A stretch of 41,210 nucleotides of DNA from Geobacter sp. (lineage in GTDB: Bacteria > Desulfobacterota > Desulfuromonadia > Geobacterales > DSM-12255), in NCBI GenBank assembly GCA_009886125.1, contig VFJK01000093.1, positions 1-41,210 on the forward strand, in the 5' to 3' direction. A program made the translations under genes and the position numbers. Each line of letters opens with the position of its first letter. Positions within the stretch are counted from its first letter, which is position 1. The notes beneath the pieces are model-generated. The model was not told the origin of the DNA. It worked only from the letters and a program-made list of their open reading frames with translations, and did not search any database. Shown in pieces: positions 16,783 to 26,410 of the stretch.

Positions 16783-17850
16783 TTAACAGACAGTCAGCTC
16801 TTTATCTACGCTGCTCAGAATACGGCAACCATCAGCCGTAACCAGAACCATATCCTCAATCCTCACACCACCAAGCCCGGGGATATACACTCCCGGTTCC
16901 ACGGTAAAAATCATCCCCTCAGCGACAGAGTGACTGCTGCGTGGAGAGAGCGTCGGCATTTCATGAACCTCCAGTCCGACTCCATGTCCAAGCCCGTGCC
17001 TGAAGTGATCACCATAGCCGCAGCTTTTTATATGAGTTCTGGCTATAGCATCAATTACGCGGCATTCAATCCCCGGATTTACCGCTGCAAGAGCCAGGTC
17101 ATGGGCTTCTTTCACAACCCTGTAAATCTCAAGCAGTTTCTTATCCGGCTCTCCGACTGCGACAGTTACCGTTTCATCAGAATTGTATCCGTTACAGCAT
17201 GCTCCGAAATCAAATGTTACAAACTCTCCTGCACGTAATAGTCTTTCCGTCGGCCTGCCGTGCGGCAACGCCCCTCGCTCCCCTGAGGCTACAATGAAAT
17301 CAAAGGCTTTTTCATCTGCACCGCCCCGCTTCATAATCATCTCCAGCTCAATGGCCAGGGTACGCTCTGAAACGCCAGGTCTTATGATAGGGAGGAGCTG
17401 TTCGAATGCGGATGATGCGAGCTGGGCGGAAAGCTCTATCGCCTTGACCTCTTCAGGACTTTTTACCGCTCGAAGCTGATCAAGCTGATCAGTAAGCGGG
17501 ATGAACTCAAATTCAGGCAGAGCCGCTGTCAAAGAGTTGAAAAAAGAGACCGGTACCTGTTCGGCATCAAATGCCACTCGCTTGCAGTCGCTTTCGCGAA
17601 GCTGCGATACTATTCCCTCTAGCTTCGTCTTATACTCTGAAACCTCGCAGAGCGAAGCTTCACTTCGAGCCTGGAGAGTATATCTTGCATCACATAATAA
17701 GAACCGGTCGCGCGACGTCTGGAAAAGAGCAGCGTCACTTCCGCTGAAACCTGATAAAAACCGGATATTGACGAGTCCGAAAACAAGCAGAGCATCCACG
17801 TGCAACGGCTCTAACGCCTTCATAACAGCGGAAAACTTTGCTTCGGACAT
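16783..17850 (-). CDS. Xaa-Pro aminopeptidase-like M24B metallopeptidase
   Basis: 355 residues. The N-terminal creatinase-like domain (1-125) contains [20 protein letters not shown] and [13 protein letters not shown]. The C-terminal pita-bread domain has the five metal ligands: the two Asp of [15 protein letters not shown], the His in [13 protein letters not shown], Glu in FTVEPGVY and Glu in GVRIEDM. Members cleave an N-terminal residue before proline, or Xaa-Pro dipeptides, with two metal ions in the cytoplasm. It could be called pepP or pepQ; the size fits the short YpdF/PepQ-like group. It heads the accB-accC-gcvH operon. In many bacteria efp lies between this gene and accB; here the gap is only 38 bases and efp is absent. 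In the 164-base gap upstream, the only promoter-like site is a weak extended -10 near 17907-17915. Confidence 0.9.
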   Translation of the reverse strand: MSEAKFSAVMKALEPLHVDALLVFGLVNIRFLSGFSGSDAALFQTSRDRFLLCDARYTLQARSEASLCEVSEYKTKLEGIVSQLRESDCKRVAFDAEQVPVSFFNSLTAALPEFEFIPLTDQLDQLRAVKSPEEVKAIELSAQLASSAFEQLLPIIRPGVSERTLAIELEMIMKRGGADEKAFDFIVASGERGALPHGRPTERLLRAGEFVTFDFGACCNGYNSDETVTVAVGEPDKKLLEIYRVVKEAHDLALAAVNPGIECRVIDAIARTHIKSCGYGDHFRHGLGHGVGLEVHEMPTLSPRSSHSVAEGMIFTVEPGVYIPGLGGVRIEDMVLVTADGCRILSSVDKELTVC

Positions 17851-18014
17851 CTCGAAATACCCTCACGGTTTTCCATTTACTGCAGAGCTTTCTACAGTAG
17901 AGACTGCTTATAACAAAATTCAGCCAAACTTAAAACAAAAAAGGAATCCGGTTGTCATGGTGCGATGAAAGGCCTGCTGAGCAGATGACCACAGCTGTCG
18001 GTTTTGAAGCCCGG

Positions 18015-19391
18015 CTACTCTTTTCTGAGTGAATATTTTTTCATTTTCCGGTACATCGTTGCCATATTCATTCCAGCATCCCGGGCAGCAGCCTCGACAT
18101 TCCACGAGTAGCGCGCCAGGAGTCCTTTGAGATAATCCGCCTCAAAGCGCGCCATTGCTGCACTATAGTCACCCTCAACCTGATCTTCTCCAAAGACGGC
18201 ACTGATTTCAGCAGGCATCTCTATGAACTGGGCAAGCAGTTGAAGCGTCAGATATTCATCACTCGCCATAGCCATCGAGGCCTCGATCACATTTTTAACC
18301 TCACGGATATTCCCCGGCCAATCGTACTGGGTAATCGCCGCCATAGCCTCGGAATCGAGCCCCTTCACGCCTGTGCCGAATTTGCTGTTCTGATGAACGA
18401 TAAAGTGCGCCGCAAGAAGAGGTATATCCCCCCTCCGCTCCCTGAGAGGCGGAAGATGGATATTCACCACATTCAGCCGGTAGTACAGATCTTCTCGAAA
18501 AGAGCCGTTCTTTACTGAAAGTTTCAGGTCCGAGTTAGTGGCTGACAGGACCCGGACATCCACCTTGGTAGGAGTTGTGTCGCCAAGCCTGAGGAACTCC
18601 TGCTCTTGAAGAAACCGCAGAAGCGTCTTCTGGACATTCATGGGCAGATTGCCGACTTCGTCCAGAAAAAGGGTCCCGCCGTCAGCAGCCTCTAAAAGAC
18701 CAGCCCTGTTCTCCTTTGCACCCGTAAACGCACCTTTTTTATACCCGAACAGCTCGCCTTCAAGAATGGATTCCGGCAGTGCCCCGCAATTTATCGCGAC
18801 AAAGCGCTTCTCTTTTCGGGGAGAATTGTAATGAATGGCCTGAGCAATCAACTCCTTGCCAGTACCGGATTCCCCCGTTATAAGAACCGAGGTGTCGCGA
18901 ATGGCAATTTTTTCGACTTTCTCCAGGACCGATTTTAGCCCGTCTGAAGCACCGATTATGTTTTCAAAGGAGAACTTGCCGGCAAGCTCCTCTTTCAACT
19001 CCCGGTTCTCTTCCAGAAGCTTCGTCTGGGTGAGTGCATTCTTGACACGGTAGAGGAGTTCCTCCGGCTCAAAGGGTTTGGTAAGCATATCATACGCCCC
19101 CTTCCGAAGAGCCTGGATGGACATCTCGACAGTTGCATACGCCGTTATCATGATTACCGGGATCTGCGGCTGTTTTGCCTTGATCCGCTGCAGTACCTCG
19201 AGTCCGTCCATTCCAGGCATCTTGATGTCAGTGATGACCAGATCCCAATCACTCGGAACAAACTCCTCAACAGCTTGAAAAGAGCGTGTATACGCTTTCA
19301 CCAGGTAACCGTTATCCAGTAGCACCGCCTCCATCATCCGGCAGAGGCCCTCTTCATTATCAATCAGCAGAATTCTTTTTTTGTCTGACAC
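18015..19391 (-). CDS. Sigma-54-dependent response regulator, NtrC family
   Basis: 458 residues in the full three-domain form. The receiver domain (1-120) has the acidic pocket at D11 and the phospho-acceptor D55 in VITDIKMPGMDG. The AAA+ domain has Walker A GESGTGKE near 171-178, the GAFTGA sigma-54 contact loop near 217-222, and Walker B GGTLFLDEVGNLP. A Fis-type helix-turn-helix ends the protein (NVEAAARDAGMNMATMYRKMKKY). It should activate sigma-54 promoters when phosphorylated. The start is GTG 19391 with GAGG 8 bases upstream. The Cache-domain kinase lies 105 bases upstream on the same strand and is the likely partner. Its target genes are not evident; I saw no clear -24/-12 promoter in the neighbouring gaps. 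Confidence 0.93.
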   Translation of the reverse strand: MSDKKRILLIDNEEGLCRMMEAVLLDNGYLVKAYTRSFQAVEEFVPSDWDLVITDIKMPGMDGLEVLQRIKAKQPQIPVIMITAYATVEMSIQALRKGAYDMLTKPFEPEELLYRVKNALTQTKLLEENRELKEELAGKFSFENIIGASDGLKSVLEKVEKIAIRDTSVLITGESGTGKELIAQAIHYNSPRKEKRFVAINCGALPESILEGELFGYKKGAFTGAKENRAGLLEAADGGTLFLDEVGNLPMNVQKTLLRFLQEQEFLRLGDTTPTKVDVRVLSATNSDLKLSVKNGSFREDLYYRLNVVNIHLPPLRERRGDIPLLAAHFIVHQNSKFGTGVKGLDSEAMAAITQYDWPGNIREVKNVIEASMAMASDEYLTLQLLAQFIEMPAEISAVFGEDQVEGDYSAAMARFEADYLKGLLARYSWNVEAAARDAGMNMATMYRKMKKYSLRKE

Positions 19392-19496
19392 GACGAAAAC
19401 CTCTTAAACAATGGGTGTTTGGAGATGACCATGCCCGCTTTCTACAAGCAGCTAATCTACAACATTTTACCCTGTTGGGAAACAGAACTTATGCTT

Positions 19497-21545
19497 TCAA
19501 AACTCTTCCGGGTGAAACGGCAGTCGAACCGTCACCTTAGTCCCGACCCCCAGTTCGCTTTCAATTGAAATAGTACCGTGGTGCTGCTCGACAATCTGCT
19601 TTGTGATTGCAAGCCCCAAACCGGTACCTTTCTCCTTGGTCGTAAAGAACGGCTCGAATATCTTCTCCAGATTTTCGTTCGAAACACCGCTTCCATTGTC
19701 GCTGAATCGAATAACTGCGTGCCCCTCCTCAATCAAGGTAGAAATTTTCAAGAGTCCGCCTCTACCGATAGCTGCACCGGCATTAAGAATAAGATTGATC
19801 GCAACCTGACGCATCTGGTCGCCGTCAAGCAGAGCTGAAGGGAGCCCCTTTTCCAGTTCCATGACAACTTTGACATCGTGCATATCAGTATGGTTTGCGG
19901 CGAAATCGACAATCTGCTCAAGCAGCGCATTAATGTCGGTCTCTTGAAGGACCGGCTTCGGAGTACGGGCATAGTTCAGCAGATCCTGGACGATCTTCTT
20001 GCACCTCTTGCTCTCCCGCTTGATCTCATGAATATACCGATAGCCGGGATCATCCTCTTTCATCTTTCCTTCCAGATAGGCTGCATATCCGAGTATAACG
20101 CCGAGCGGATTGTTGATCTCGTGCGCCACCCCTGAGGAGAGAACCCCGAGAGACGCCATTTTCCCCTGTTGGGCAAGGGTCGCCTCCATCTCCCTGTTTC
20201 GCTGGATTATCTCAGTCATCCTGTTGAAAGCCGCACCAAGTTCTCCCAGCTCATCATCAGAGTTAACCTCCATGCGGGCGTCAAGCTTCCCGCGCTTGAC
20301 CTGCCTGATCGTTTCAAGCATCCGGTTGATAGGCCCGGTAAATATCCTGGCAGCCAGAAAAACCAGATACGTCGACACGCAACCGACGATCAGGGTCAAT
20401 AAAGCAATCCAGGCGACTATCCGCCACTTAATCTTGTTCGCCTCGCTGTAGAACTCGTCTTCGTATGAACCGACTGCTATGATCCAGTCCCATGGGGCAA
20501 AGTAGTCATATCTTACTATCTTCATCCTTGGGGTAGGCTCTCCCCTGTTTTTCCATGAATAGCGGATCCAGCCACTCTTCTTCTCGCACATCTCACGGAT
20601 GAACTTGCGACCCTCTTCATCAGAAGAATCGATGAAGTTCTTCCCTTCGCCAGATGGATGTATGGCAAAAGTCCCCTTACTGTCCATGCAGAAGATATAG
20701 CCGGTCATACCGACTTTCTTCTGCTTGATCTTCTCCTTCAGAAGGTCAAAAGAACTCCGCTCGAAAGACTCGTTGTCGTACGTCTCGTCAAGATACCCCC
20801 CGGCAGCGACAATCCAGTCCCACTCCTTGAAATATCTGTAGGCAACCACCTTATTCCTCGCCTTCTGATCTCCAAGGACAGCATTCCGCCAGGGGTAGAT
20901 TATGTAGAGCACTTCACCGGGCCTGGCAAGGCGGGCTTTTTTACATATCTCCCTTATGAAATAGCGGCCACTCTCATCTTTTTCATTGTAGACATTCTCC
21001 CCCTCACGAGCGACATGGACTTTTAACGTCCCGTCACCGGTCATGGCATAGATGTATCCGGTCTCGCCTACATTGACTTTTTTCAGCGCACTTCTTGCTT
21101 CATTCAATGCAGTGCTTCGATCAATCCGACCGGCATTGAACTGCCGGTACTGGGCTTCTACCAGGTTATATGAAAGGGTGGTAAACGCTGCCAGCTCCTG
21201 CCTGAATATCCGCTCCTTGTCCTGCTTGTAGACCTGAAACTGCTGATGATGTGACTGGAGAAGATCTATAGTGAAGCCGGACATATGTTCCAGATCATCC
21301 TTGCTCGTCCTTGTAATACCGAGATAGGCGTGATGGTTGGAAATATACCCGATCACAGCACCTACAAGAAAAATAGGGATAATGACCAGGGGAAGGATCA
21401 TTACCAGCATTTTCCAGCGAAGCTTGAGCTTTTTGAGGAGCTGATTTAAAATGGCGATCACCTTGTACGCTTTCTTCTTTCTGATATAATCGGTTTTATA
21501 TATCACAAATTCAGCAGATTTTTTGGAAACAAGCTCACAAAGCAC
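19497..21545 (-). CDS. Sensor histidine kinase with tandem Cache domains
   Basis: Up to 682 residues. A membrane segment (about residues 45-68, MLVMILPLVIIPIFLVGAVI) precedes an extracytoplasmic region with two related Cache modules. Each has a GETGYIY/GMTGYIF strand, an RxFIREMC-like helix and a WDWIVAAGGY/WDWIIAVGSY end, so it is a double-Cache ligand sensor for small molecules such as organic acids. A second membrane segment, HAMP (GPINRMLETIRQVKRGKLD), a dimerisation domain with H475 (GVAHEINNPLGVILGY) and an ATPase (ILNAGAAIG, DNGSGVS, GTGLGLA) follow. The start is doubtful: GTG 21545 has no ribosome site, and the first about 28 residues look unlike the rest; GTG 21461 is another option. 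It pairs with the downstream NtrC-type regulator and is divergent from the pseudopilin gene. Confidence 0.88.
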   Translation of the reverse strand: MLCELVSKKSAEFVIYKTDYIRKKKAYKVIAILNQLLKKLKLRWKMLVMILPLVIIPIFLVGAVIGYISNHHAYLGITRTSKDDLEHMSGFTIDLLQSHHQQFQVYKQDKERIFRQELAAFTTLSYNLVEAQYRQFNAGRIDRSTALNEARSALKKVNVGETGYIYAMTGDGTLKVHVAREGENVYNEKDESGRYFIREICKKARLARPGEVLYIIYPWRNAVLGDQKARNKVVAYRYFKEWDWIVAAGGYLDETYDNESFERSSFDLLKEKIKQKKVGMTGYIFCMDSKGTFAIHPSGEGKNFIDSSDEEGRKFIREMCEKKSGWIRYSWKNRGEPTPRMKIVRYDYFAPWDWIIAVGSYEDEFYSEANKIKWRIVAWIALLTLIVGCVSTYLVFLAARIFTGPINRMLETIRQVKRGKLDARMEVNSDDELGELGAAFNRMTEIIQRNREMEATLAQQGKMASLGVLSSGVAHEINNPLGVILGYAAYLEGKMKEDDPGYRYIHEIKRESKRCKKIVQDLLNYARTPKPVLQETDINALLEQIVDFAANHTDMHDVKVVMELEKGLPSALLDGDQMRQVAINLILNAGAAIGRGGLLKISTLIEEGHAVIRFSDNGSGVSNENLEKIFEPFFTTKEKGTGLGLAITKQIVEQHHGTISIESELGVGTKVTVRLPFHPEEF

Positions 21546-21646
21546 TTTTTTCTTGAAAAGAGCAGCGATTTAAAGGAGAATTAAAGAGTAAAAGTTTTTA
21601 AATTTATGCCTATTACCTGTAATGAAGTTCTAAAAGGACAAAGAAA

Positions 21647-22135
21647 TTGGGAATTAATCGCAATGAATGCAAGTTGGCGTTAAACCTTTTTATCCGCACA
21701 GCTCAAAATAATAACGGCTTTACGCTGATCGAACTGATTATGGTCTGTGCTCTTATTGGTGTTCTGGCAACAATGGCAGTTACGGGAATCTCAGACTTCA
21801 AGAACAAGACAAAGATATCAAGAGCTGCCGCAGAGATAAGGGGCCTCGAAAAAGATATAATCGCGTTTGCTTCAGAAAAGGGGGCATACCCAACTGATCT
21901 TACCGTTGCAGGGATGGTTCAGCTGAATGATCCATGGGGCAACGCTTACGAGTATAAACCCGCAGGAACACGAACCTATTCTGGAAATCCAATCAATACG
22001 GACTTCGACCTCTGGAGTTATGGACCAATAAAAGGTGTAATAAATGACTCTATTATTCAAGGTGACAGCCCAGATGACATAATTCGTGCCAGGGATGGCA
22101 GCTTTGACGAATCTGCCATCAGATATCCGTTATAG
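21647..22135 (+). CDS. GspG-like pseudopilin (prepilin-type protein)
   Basis: 162 residues from TTG 21647, picked because AAAGGA lies 8 bases upstream and no ATG is available before the pilin signature. The prepilin signal is clear: cleavage is expected after G24, giving a mature protein starting F-T-L-I-E with the conserved Glu5, then a hydrophobic helix (LIMVCALIGVLATMAVTG). The C-terminal part (NDPWGNAYEYKPAGTR, then FDLWSYGPIKG and a DDII segment) is like the calcium-binding end of the major type II secretion pseudopilin GspG. No other secretion or pilus gene is near, so it is an orphan. It would need PilD and a type II or type IV machine encoded elsewhere. It is followed 51 bases later by the zinc-ribbon protein. 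Confidence 0.82.
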   Translation: MGINRNECKLALNLFIRTAQNNNGFTLIELIMVCALIGVLATMAVTGISDFKNKTKISRAAAEIRGLEKDIIAFASEKGAYPTDLTVAGMVQLNDPWGNAYEYKPAGTRTYSGNPINTDFDLWSYGPIKGVINDSIIQGDSPDDIIRARDGSFDESAIRYPL

Positions 22136-22186
22136 GACTTTTGTTTTGCTCCACGAATTTAACTGTTTTTCAAGGTGAACCATTAA

Positions 22187-23107
22187 ATGACATGCTCCTG
22201 CCCAAAATGTACCGCCCAGATTGAATTCGACCCGACAGACATCCCGGCAGAAGGTTCTTTTAACAAATGCTCTGAATGCGGCACGAACTTTGTCATCCGC
22301 AAAGAGTCGTTTGCACGCAGAGCCCTTTACAAAAGTGACGGGATCTCCTGCGCTGAATGCGGCAGTCATCCCGGCTCATCGATCTACTGCGAAAACTGCC
22401 ATGCCATCTACCCTGATTTCCTGGTAATCGAGGCATCTTCTACAGCAAAAAGACGGATCAAGAAATTACTGGCATCTTTCAATATCCTGAAAACCCTGAA
22501 ACTGGGAGGGGCTGCAAAGCCTTCCCATGAGACGTACACGGCAGCTCCTTCTGCCTCAGGGAAAGCAAAGGCGACTATTCTTCCTGGGCAGCCTGCACAG
22601 CTGCTCGTCGTCCTGGTTGTTATCATCGTAGTAGCTGTTGGTGGTGGTTATTACTGGTATCAGGAGAAGCTGGCAACAAAATACACTGAAAGCTATGTAT
22701 CAACTCTTGTTGGAGTCAAAATGGCACGAGATCTCGACATCAGGATCAGCAGTCGCCTTGCTGCTGACATGAAGACAGGTGCCTCATCAGCGCTTACTGC
22801 TGCAGAACAGAAATCAACAACTTCTGCTAAAACTGATGTAGACACCCTCATAACAAGAATTGACAGAGTGCCTGCCAAGTTCACTGCGAACAATGAATCA
22901 CTGAAGAAACTTTGCGACACGTACTCCTTGCTTCATACGACAGTTATTGCACCAATAGGTTCGTCCGACATCTATTCCGGGTCTGTTAAAAAAATCGACG
23001 ATGATTTCAGGAAAACCGCCAGAGAACTTAAAGCCGGGCTGCCGGAAAAGATTGCTGACCAGCTCGCTGAAACAACTAAAAAGTTCAAGGAGCTTCAGGA
23101 TCTGTAG
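22187..23107 (+). CDS. Zinc-ribbon single-pass membrane protein of unknown function
   Basis: 306 residues. The N-terminus has two zinc-ribbon modules. The first is C5-x2-C8 with C28-x2-C31, of the MJ0042/prolyl-tRNA-synthetase-like type. The second (about 54-70) is CAEC with CENC. A linker rich in Ala, Ser and Lys leads to one membrane helix (about 143-163, LLVVLVVIIVVAVGG followed by GYYWYQ). The C-terminal about 140 residues are predicted helical, with no Cys and no recognisable domain, and should be outside the cytoplasm. I do not recognise a named family for the whole protein. AAGGTGA sits 8 bases before the ATG. It follows the pseudopilin gene on the same strand and ends one base from the convergent pdxJ. 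Confidence 0.75.
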   Translation: MTCSCPKCTAQIEFDPTDIPAEGSFNKCSECGTNFVIRKESFARRALYKSDGISCAECGSHPGSSIYCENCHAIYPDFLVIEASSTAKRRIKKLLASFNILKTLKLGGAAKPSHETYTAAPSASGKAKATILPGQPAQLLVVLVVIIVVAVGGGYYWYQEKLATKYTESYVSTLVGVKMARDLDIRISSRLAADMKTGASSALTAAEQKSTTSAKTDVDTLITRIDRVPAKFTANNESLKKLCDTYSLLHTTVIAPIGSSDIYSGSVKKIDDDFRKTARELKAGLPEKIADQLAETTKKFKELQDL

Positions 23108-23108
23108 T

Positions 23109-23828
23109 TCAAGCGAACCTGACCAGTTCCGACATATCCCTCACAGCTCTTTCAAGCCCTACCAGTACTGCTCTTGATATTATCGAGTGCCCGATATTGT
23201 ATTCGTCAATTCCACGTATCGAAGTGATCTGCTTGATATTGGCGTAGTTGAGTCCGTGTCCGGCATTTACCCCCAGACCCAGTTTCCTTGCGAGTTTTAC
23301 TCCGTTCTCGATCCTGATCAGCTCAGCCTCTCCACTTTTCCAGTCAGTCGCCTCAGAAAAGATCCCGGTATGTATTTCGATGTAGTCCGCTCCTACTCTG
23401 TCGGCAGCCTTTATCTGGTCAGTATCGGCATCTATGAAAAGCGATACCGGTATCCCGGCACTCCGTATCCGCTCAACTGCTGACTTTATCTGCTCGATAT
23501 TGCAGCGGACATCAAGCCCTCCTTCAGTTGTCAGCTCCAGACGCTTTTCCGGGACAAGTGTACACATATCGGGTCTGATTTTCTGGGCTATCGAGACCAT
23601 CTCATCAGTAGCCGCCATCTCAAGGTTGAGGCGAGTCTTTATGGTCTTTCTGAGCAGTTCAAGGTCACGGTCCTGTATATGTCGCCTGTCCTCTCGCAAA
23701 TGAACCGTTATTCCGTCAGCGCCGGCCATTTCAGCAATTACGGCTGCCGCCACAGGGTCGGGCTCGACACCTCCCCGCGCCTGCCGGATCGTAGCAACAT
23801 GATCAATATTCACTCCAAGCTTTGCCAT
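23109..23828 (-). CDS. pdxJ: Pyridoxine 5'-phosphate synthase PdxJ
   Basis: 239 residues, full length. PdxJ condenses 1-deoxyxylulose 5-phosphate with 3-amino-2-oxopropyl phosphate to give pyridoxine 5'-phosphate, the last ring-forming step of the DXP-dependent vitamin B6 pathway. The TIM-barrel signature segments are present: [16 protein letters not shown] at the N-terminus, [41 protein letters not shown], and [10 protein letters not shown] near the C-terminus. The start codon is one base after the glmM stop, so it is the last gene of the ftsH-glmM cluster. Its end lies one base from the convergent zinc-ribbon gene, and no terminator is visible between them. Confidence 0.97.
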   Translation of the reverse strand: MAKLGVNIDHVATIRQARGGVEPDPVAAAVIAEMAGADGITVHLREDRRHIQDRDLELLRKTIKTRLNLEMAATDEMVSIAQKIRPDMCTLVPEKRLELTTEGGLDVRCNIEQIKSAVERIRSAGIPVSLFIDADTDQIKAADRVGADYIEIHTGIFSEATDWKSGEAELIRIENGVKLARKLGLGVNAGHGLNYANIKQITSIRGIDEYNIGHSIISRAVLVGLERAVRDMSELVRFA

Positions 23829-23829
23829 C

Positions 23830-25185
23830 CTATTTCACCCCTATGGTTTTCTCGACAGCGTCAGCAATCTCCTTTGCCCACGCAGTGATCTGATACTTAT
23901 CCTGGCCCTCGATCATTATCCTGAGGAGCGGTTCAGTGCCCGAATAGCGGATGAGTATCCTGCCATCCTGCCCAAGTTTGGCTTCAATATCCTTTATCAA
24001 AGCAGAAACTTTCGGGATATCCATGACATCCCTCTTGTCTGAAACGCGTACATTCAGAAGCACCTGCGGCAGCGGGATCATTATATCAGACAGATCCGAG
24101 AGGCTTTTTCCTGTCCTGCGGATTATCGCCAGAAGCTGCAACGCCGAAAGCATGCCGTCACCCGTAGTATTGTGATCAAGGAAGATCATATGCCCGGACT
24201 GCTCCCCTCCGAGATTATACCCCCCCTTGCGCATCTCCTCGACGACATAACGGTCACCGACATCGGTCTTGATGACCTTGCCCCCGGCTCTCCTCATCGC
24301 TATATCAAGCCCCATATTGCTCATGACTGTTGCAACAAGGGTGTTTTTCCGCAATTTTTTGTGTCTTATCATATCAGTAGCACAGATTGCCATGATCTGG
24401 TCGCCGTCCACCTTGTTCCCGAACTCATCGACAAATATGACCCTGTCCGCATCACCATCAAGAGCGATTCCCAGATCAGCACGGTGGATCTTTACCGCCT
24501 CGCTCATGACTTCAGGATGAAGAGATCCACACCCCGCATTAATGTTAGTACCGTTCGGCTTCACTCCGATCGGGATAACTTCGGCACCAAGCTCTTCGAG
24601 TACAGCAGGTGCTACCTTGTAGGCAGCCCCGTTGGCGCAGTCGAGGACGATCTTCATGCCAGCCAGATCAAGGTCCTTTGGAAAAGCGCTCTTCAGAAAC
24701 ACCACATAACGACCCGCAGCATCATCGATCCTGTACGCCTTCCCCACCTCAGTAGCAACCGGACGAAGCGAATCAACCTTCTCTGAAAAAAGGAGCTTTT
24801 CAATTTTCAACTCAATGCTGTCTGGCAGTTTAAATCCGTCCTTGAAAAAAAACTTTATCCCGTTGTCCTGAAAAGCATTGTGCGATGCTGAAATCACTAC
24901 TCCGGCGTCTGCCCTCATAGAAGAGGTTATATATGCTATCCCGGGAGTCGGAAGCGGCCCTACTTGAAGGACATCGACCCCCATTGAACAGATGCCGGCG
25001 ACCAAAGCGTTCTCGATCATATATCCGGAGAGCCTCGTATCCTTGCCGATTACAATACGATGCCTTCTGTTTCCATTCTTGAAAAGGTATGCTGCTGCTC
25101 TCCCGATCTGCATCGCCATTTCGCAGGTCATTGGATAGACATTTGCCACCCCGCGTACACCGTCAGTCCCAAAAAGCTTTTTCAT
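23830..25185 (-). CDS. glmM: Phosphoglucosamine mutase GlmM
   Basis: 451 residues, typical. It converts glucosamine 6-phosphate to glucosamine 1-phosphate for peptidoglycan and lipopolysaccharide precursors. The protein starts [14 protein letters not shown]. The phospho-serine is S101 in [13 protein letters not shown]. The metal loop is DGDADR, the sugar loop [10 protein letters not shown], and the C-terminal phosphate loop [15 protein letters not shown] lies 6 bases before the ATG. It follows cdaR by 30 bases. The order cdaA-cdaR-glmM is the widely conserved c-di-AMP/cell-wall operon, in which GlmM can bind and inhibit the cyclase CdaA. Confidence 0.97.
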   Translation of the reverse strand: MKKLFGTDGVRGVANVYPMTCEMAMQIGRAAAYLFKNGNRRHRIVIGKDTRLSGYMIENALVAGICSMGVDVLQVGPLPTPGIAYITSSMRADAGVVISASHNAFQDNGIKFFFKDGFKLPDSIELKIEKLLFSEKVDSLRPVATEVGKAYRIDDAAGRYVVFLKSAFPKDLDLAGMKIVLDCANGAAYKVAPAVLEELGAEVIPIGVKPNGTNINAGCGSLHPEVMSEAVKIHRADLGIALDGDADRVIFVDEFGNKVDGDQIMAICATDMIRHKKLRKNTLVATVMSNMGLDIAMRRAGGKVIKTDVGDRYVVEEMRKGGYNLGGEQSGHMIFLDHNTTGDGMLSALQLLAIIRRTGKSLSDLSDIMIPLPQVLLNVRVSDKRDVMDIPKVSALIKDIEAKLGQDGRILIRYSGTEPLLRIMIEGQDKYQITAWAKEIADAVEKTIGVK

Positions 25186-25215
25186 ATCTGCTCCTATAAG
25201 ATCAATTCCTGTCTT

Positions 25216-25617
25216 TTACTGTTGAGAAGCCGGCTGAACCGCCGGGTCCGGATGAATAACGACTATGAGCGGTGATACCCGGGTAAATTTCACTCCGCTG
25301 ACCGGATCAACAGAGTTCTCATACCCGGCAATAGTGTTCTTCCCGTCTTTAGCTGCCGAGATGTCAAGCTTTGCTGAAGCGCCTTTCAGCCTCAGCCTCA
25401 ACAGAAGAATTCGAGGGCCGACTGCATGAATCGACAACTGCTGAGGCTCGCTCTCCCTGACTGTCGATCCGGAAGGTATGTTGACATAGGTTACAACAAG
25501 CGGGATGTCCGCCTCCTCACTTGTCTCGAGTGTCACAAAAAGCCATAAAAGCGCCGCAAGCAGAAGTGAGAGCAGCTTAAGCTGAAGATTAGGCGATACC
25601 TTGTTCAGAAAAATCAT
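25216..25617 (-). CDS. cdaR: YbbR-domain membrane protein, CdaR-like regulator of CdaA
   Basis: 133 residues from ATG 25617, supported by GAGGTG 6 bases upstream; an in-frame GTG at 25626 is less likely. A membrane helix lies near residues 11-30 (LQLKLLSLLLAALLWLFVTL). One YbbR-like beta-rich domain is recognisable (about 35-125; IPLVVTYVNIP and a GPRILLLRLRL segment). This is short compared with Firmicute CdaR, which has several YbbR repeats. Its ATG overlaps the cdaA stop (ATGA), so the two are translationally coupled, and it should sit in the membrane next to CdaA. Regulation of the cyclase is inferred from the family and the position. Confidence 0.83.
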   Translation of the reverse strand: MIFLNKVSPNLQLKLLSLLLAALLWLFVTLETSEEADIPLVVTYVNIPSGSTVRESEPQQLSIHAVGPRILLLRLRLKGASAKLDISAAKDGKNTIAGYENSVDPVSGVKFTRVSPLIVVIHPDPAVQPASQQ

Positions 25618-26393
25618 TGCGCCCACCTCGGCTCGACCATCCTGCGAAGTAATTTCCGGAGCGCAGCAGGTTCAAGGTTGCTTGTTATCCTCCCGCCTGA
25701 AACGAACGATATTGAGCCGGTCTCTTCAGAGACAACTATCACCAGTGCATCGACCAGCTCCGTAAGTCCAATGGCTGCCCTGTGTCTCGTCCCCAACTCC
25801 TTTGCAACTTCAGGATTTTGCGTAAGGGGAAGGAAACAGCCTGCCTGTGTCAACTTGCCGTGCTGGATTATCACTGCGCCGTCATGAATAGGTGAATATG
25901 GCAGGAATATTGACGAGATAAGCTCACTGGTCACCTTGGCATCGATCTCGGTACCGACCGCCATGAAGTGATCCAGCGACATTTCCCGCTCAATGACGAT
26001 AAGGGCTCCGCTCCTTCTGTCCGAAAGCGAATTCGCGGCAGCAACAAGTTGATCAAGAAGTTCTGCCGACTCTTTCTCATGAGGGTCGTCTTCCCCGGTC
26101 TTTGCAACTCGGCCCCTCCTGAACGAGAGCATGGCACGGCGGATATCGTACTGGAAGATCACTACAAGGATGAGGATAAGCGCTGAAAGAAAATTGTCGA
26201 GCAGCCAGGTGAAAGTCACTAGCCCGGCCAGTCGAGCAAGCAGATATGAGATGATTACGACAGGGAGGACAAGCAGAACCCGTATGGCCGTTGACTCTCT
26301 CAAAAGGCGAAAGAGCCGGTAAATAACAAATGACACCAGCAGTATATCGAGAACGGTAAGCAGTGAGTCGGTTTTTAGAAGTAATTCCGGCAT
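25614..26393 (-). CDS. cdaA: Membrane diadenylate cyclase CdaA (c-di-AMP synthase)
   Basis: 259 residues from ATG 26393; a GTG at 26402 is also in frame, and neither has a strong ribosome site. Three membrane helices fill roughly residues 10-85. The DAC catalytic domain follows, with D171-G-A173 in PIHDGAVII and R203-H-R205 in GTRHRAAIG, the two motifs that define diadenylate cyclases, plus the SEETGSISFVSGG end. It joins two ATP into c-di-AMP at the inner face of the membrane. It lies 17 bases after folP and overlaps cdaR. In other bacteria c-di-AMP controls potassium, turgor and cell-wall balance; the targets in this group are not evident from the window. Confidence 0.95.
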   Translation of the reverse strand: MPELLLKTDSLLTVLDILLVSFVIYRLFRLLRESTAIRVLLVLPVVIISYLLARLAGLVTFTWLLDNFLSALILILVVIFQYDIRRAMLSFRRGRVAKTGEDDPHEKESAELLDQLVAAANSLSDRRSGALIVIEREMSLDHFMAVGTEIDAKVTSELISSIFLPYSPIHDGAVIIQHGKLTQAGCFLPLTQNPEVAKELGTRHRAAIGLTELVDALVIVVSEETGSISFVSGGRITSNLEPAALRKLLRRMVEPRWAQ

Positions 26394-26410
26394 GAGGCCC
26401 ACCGTAGCAA

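Noticed and set aside
19392-19496. Separate regulatory element between the Cache kinase and its regulator
   Set aside because: The 105-base gap shows no convincing promoter, terminator or repeat.
21546-21646. Sigma-54 (-24/-12) promoter for the pseudopilin gene
   Set aside because: I looked for TGGCAC-N5-TTGC on both strands of the divergent gap and saw no acceptable match.
24172-24786. A 204-codon plus-strand open frame opposite glmM
   Set aside because: It is antisense to intact glmM with all catalytic motifs; treated as a shadow.
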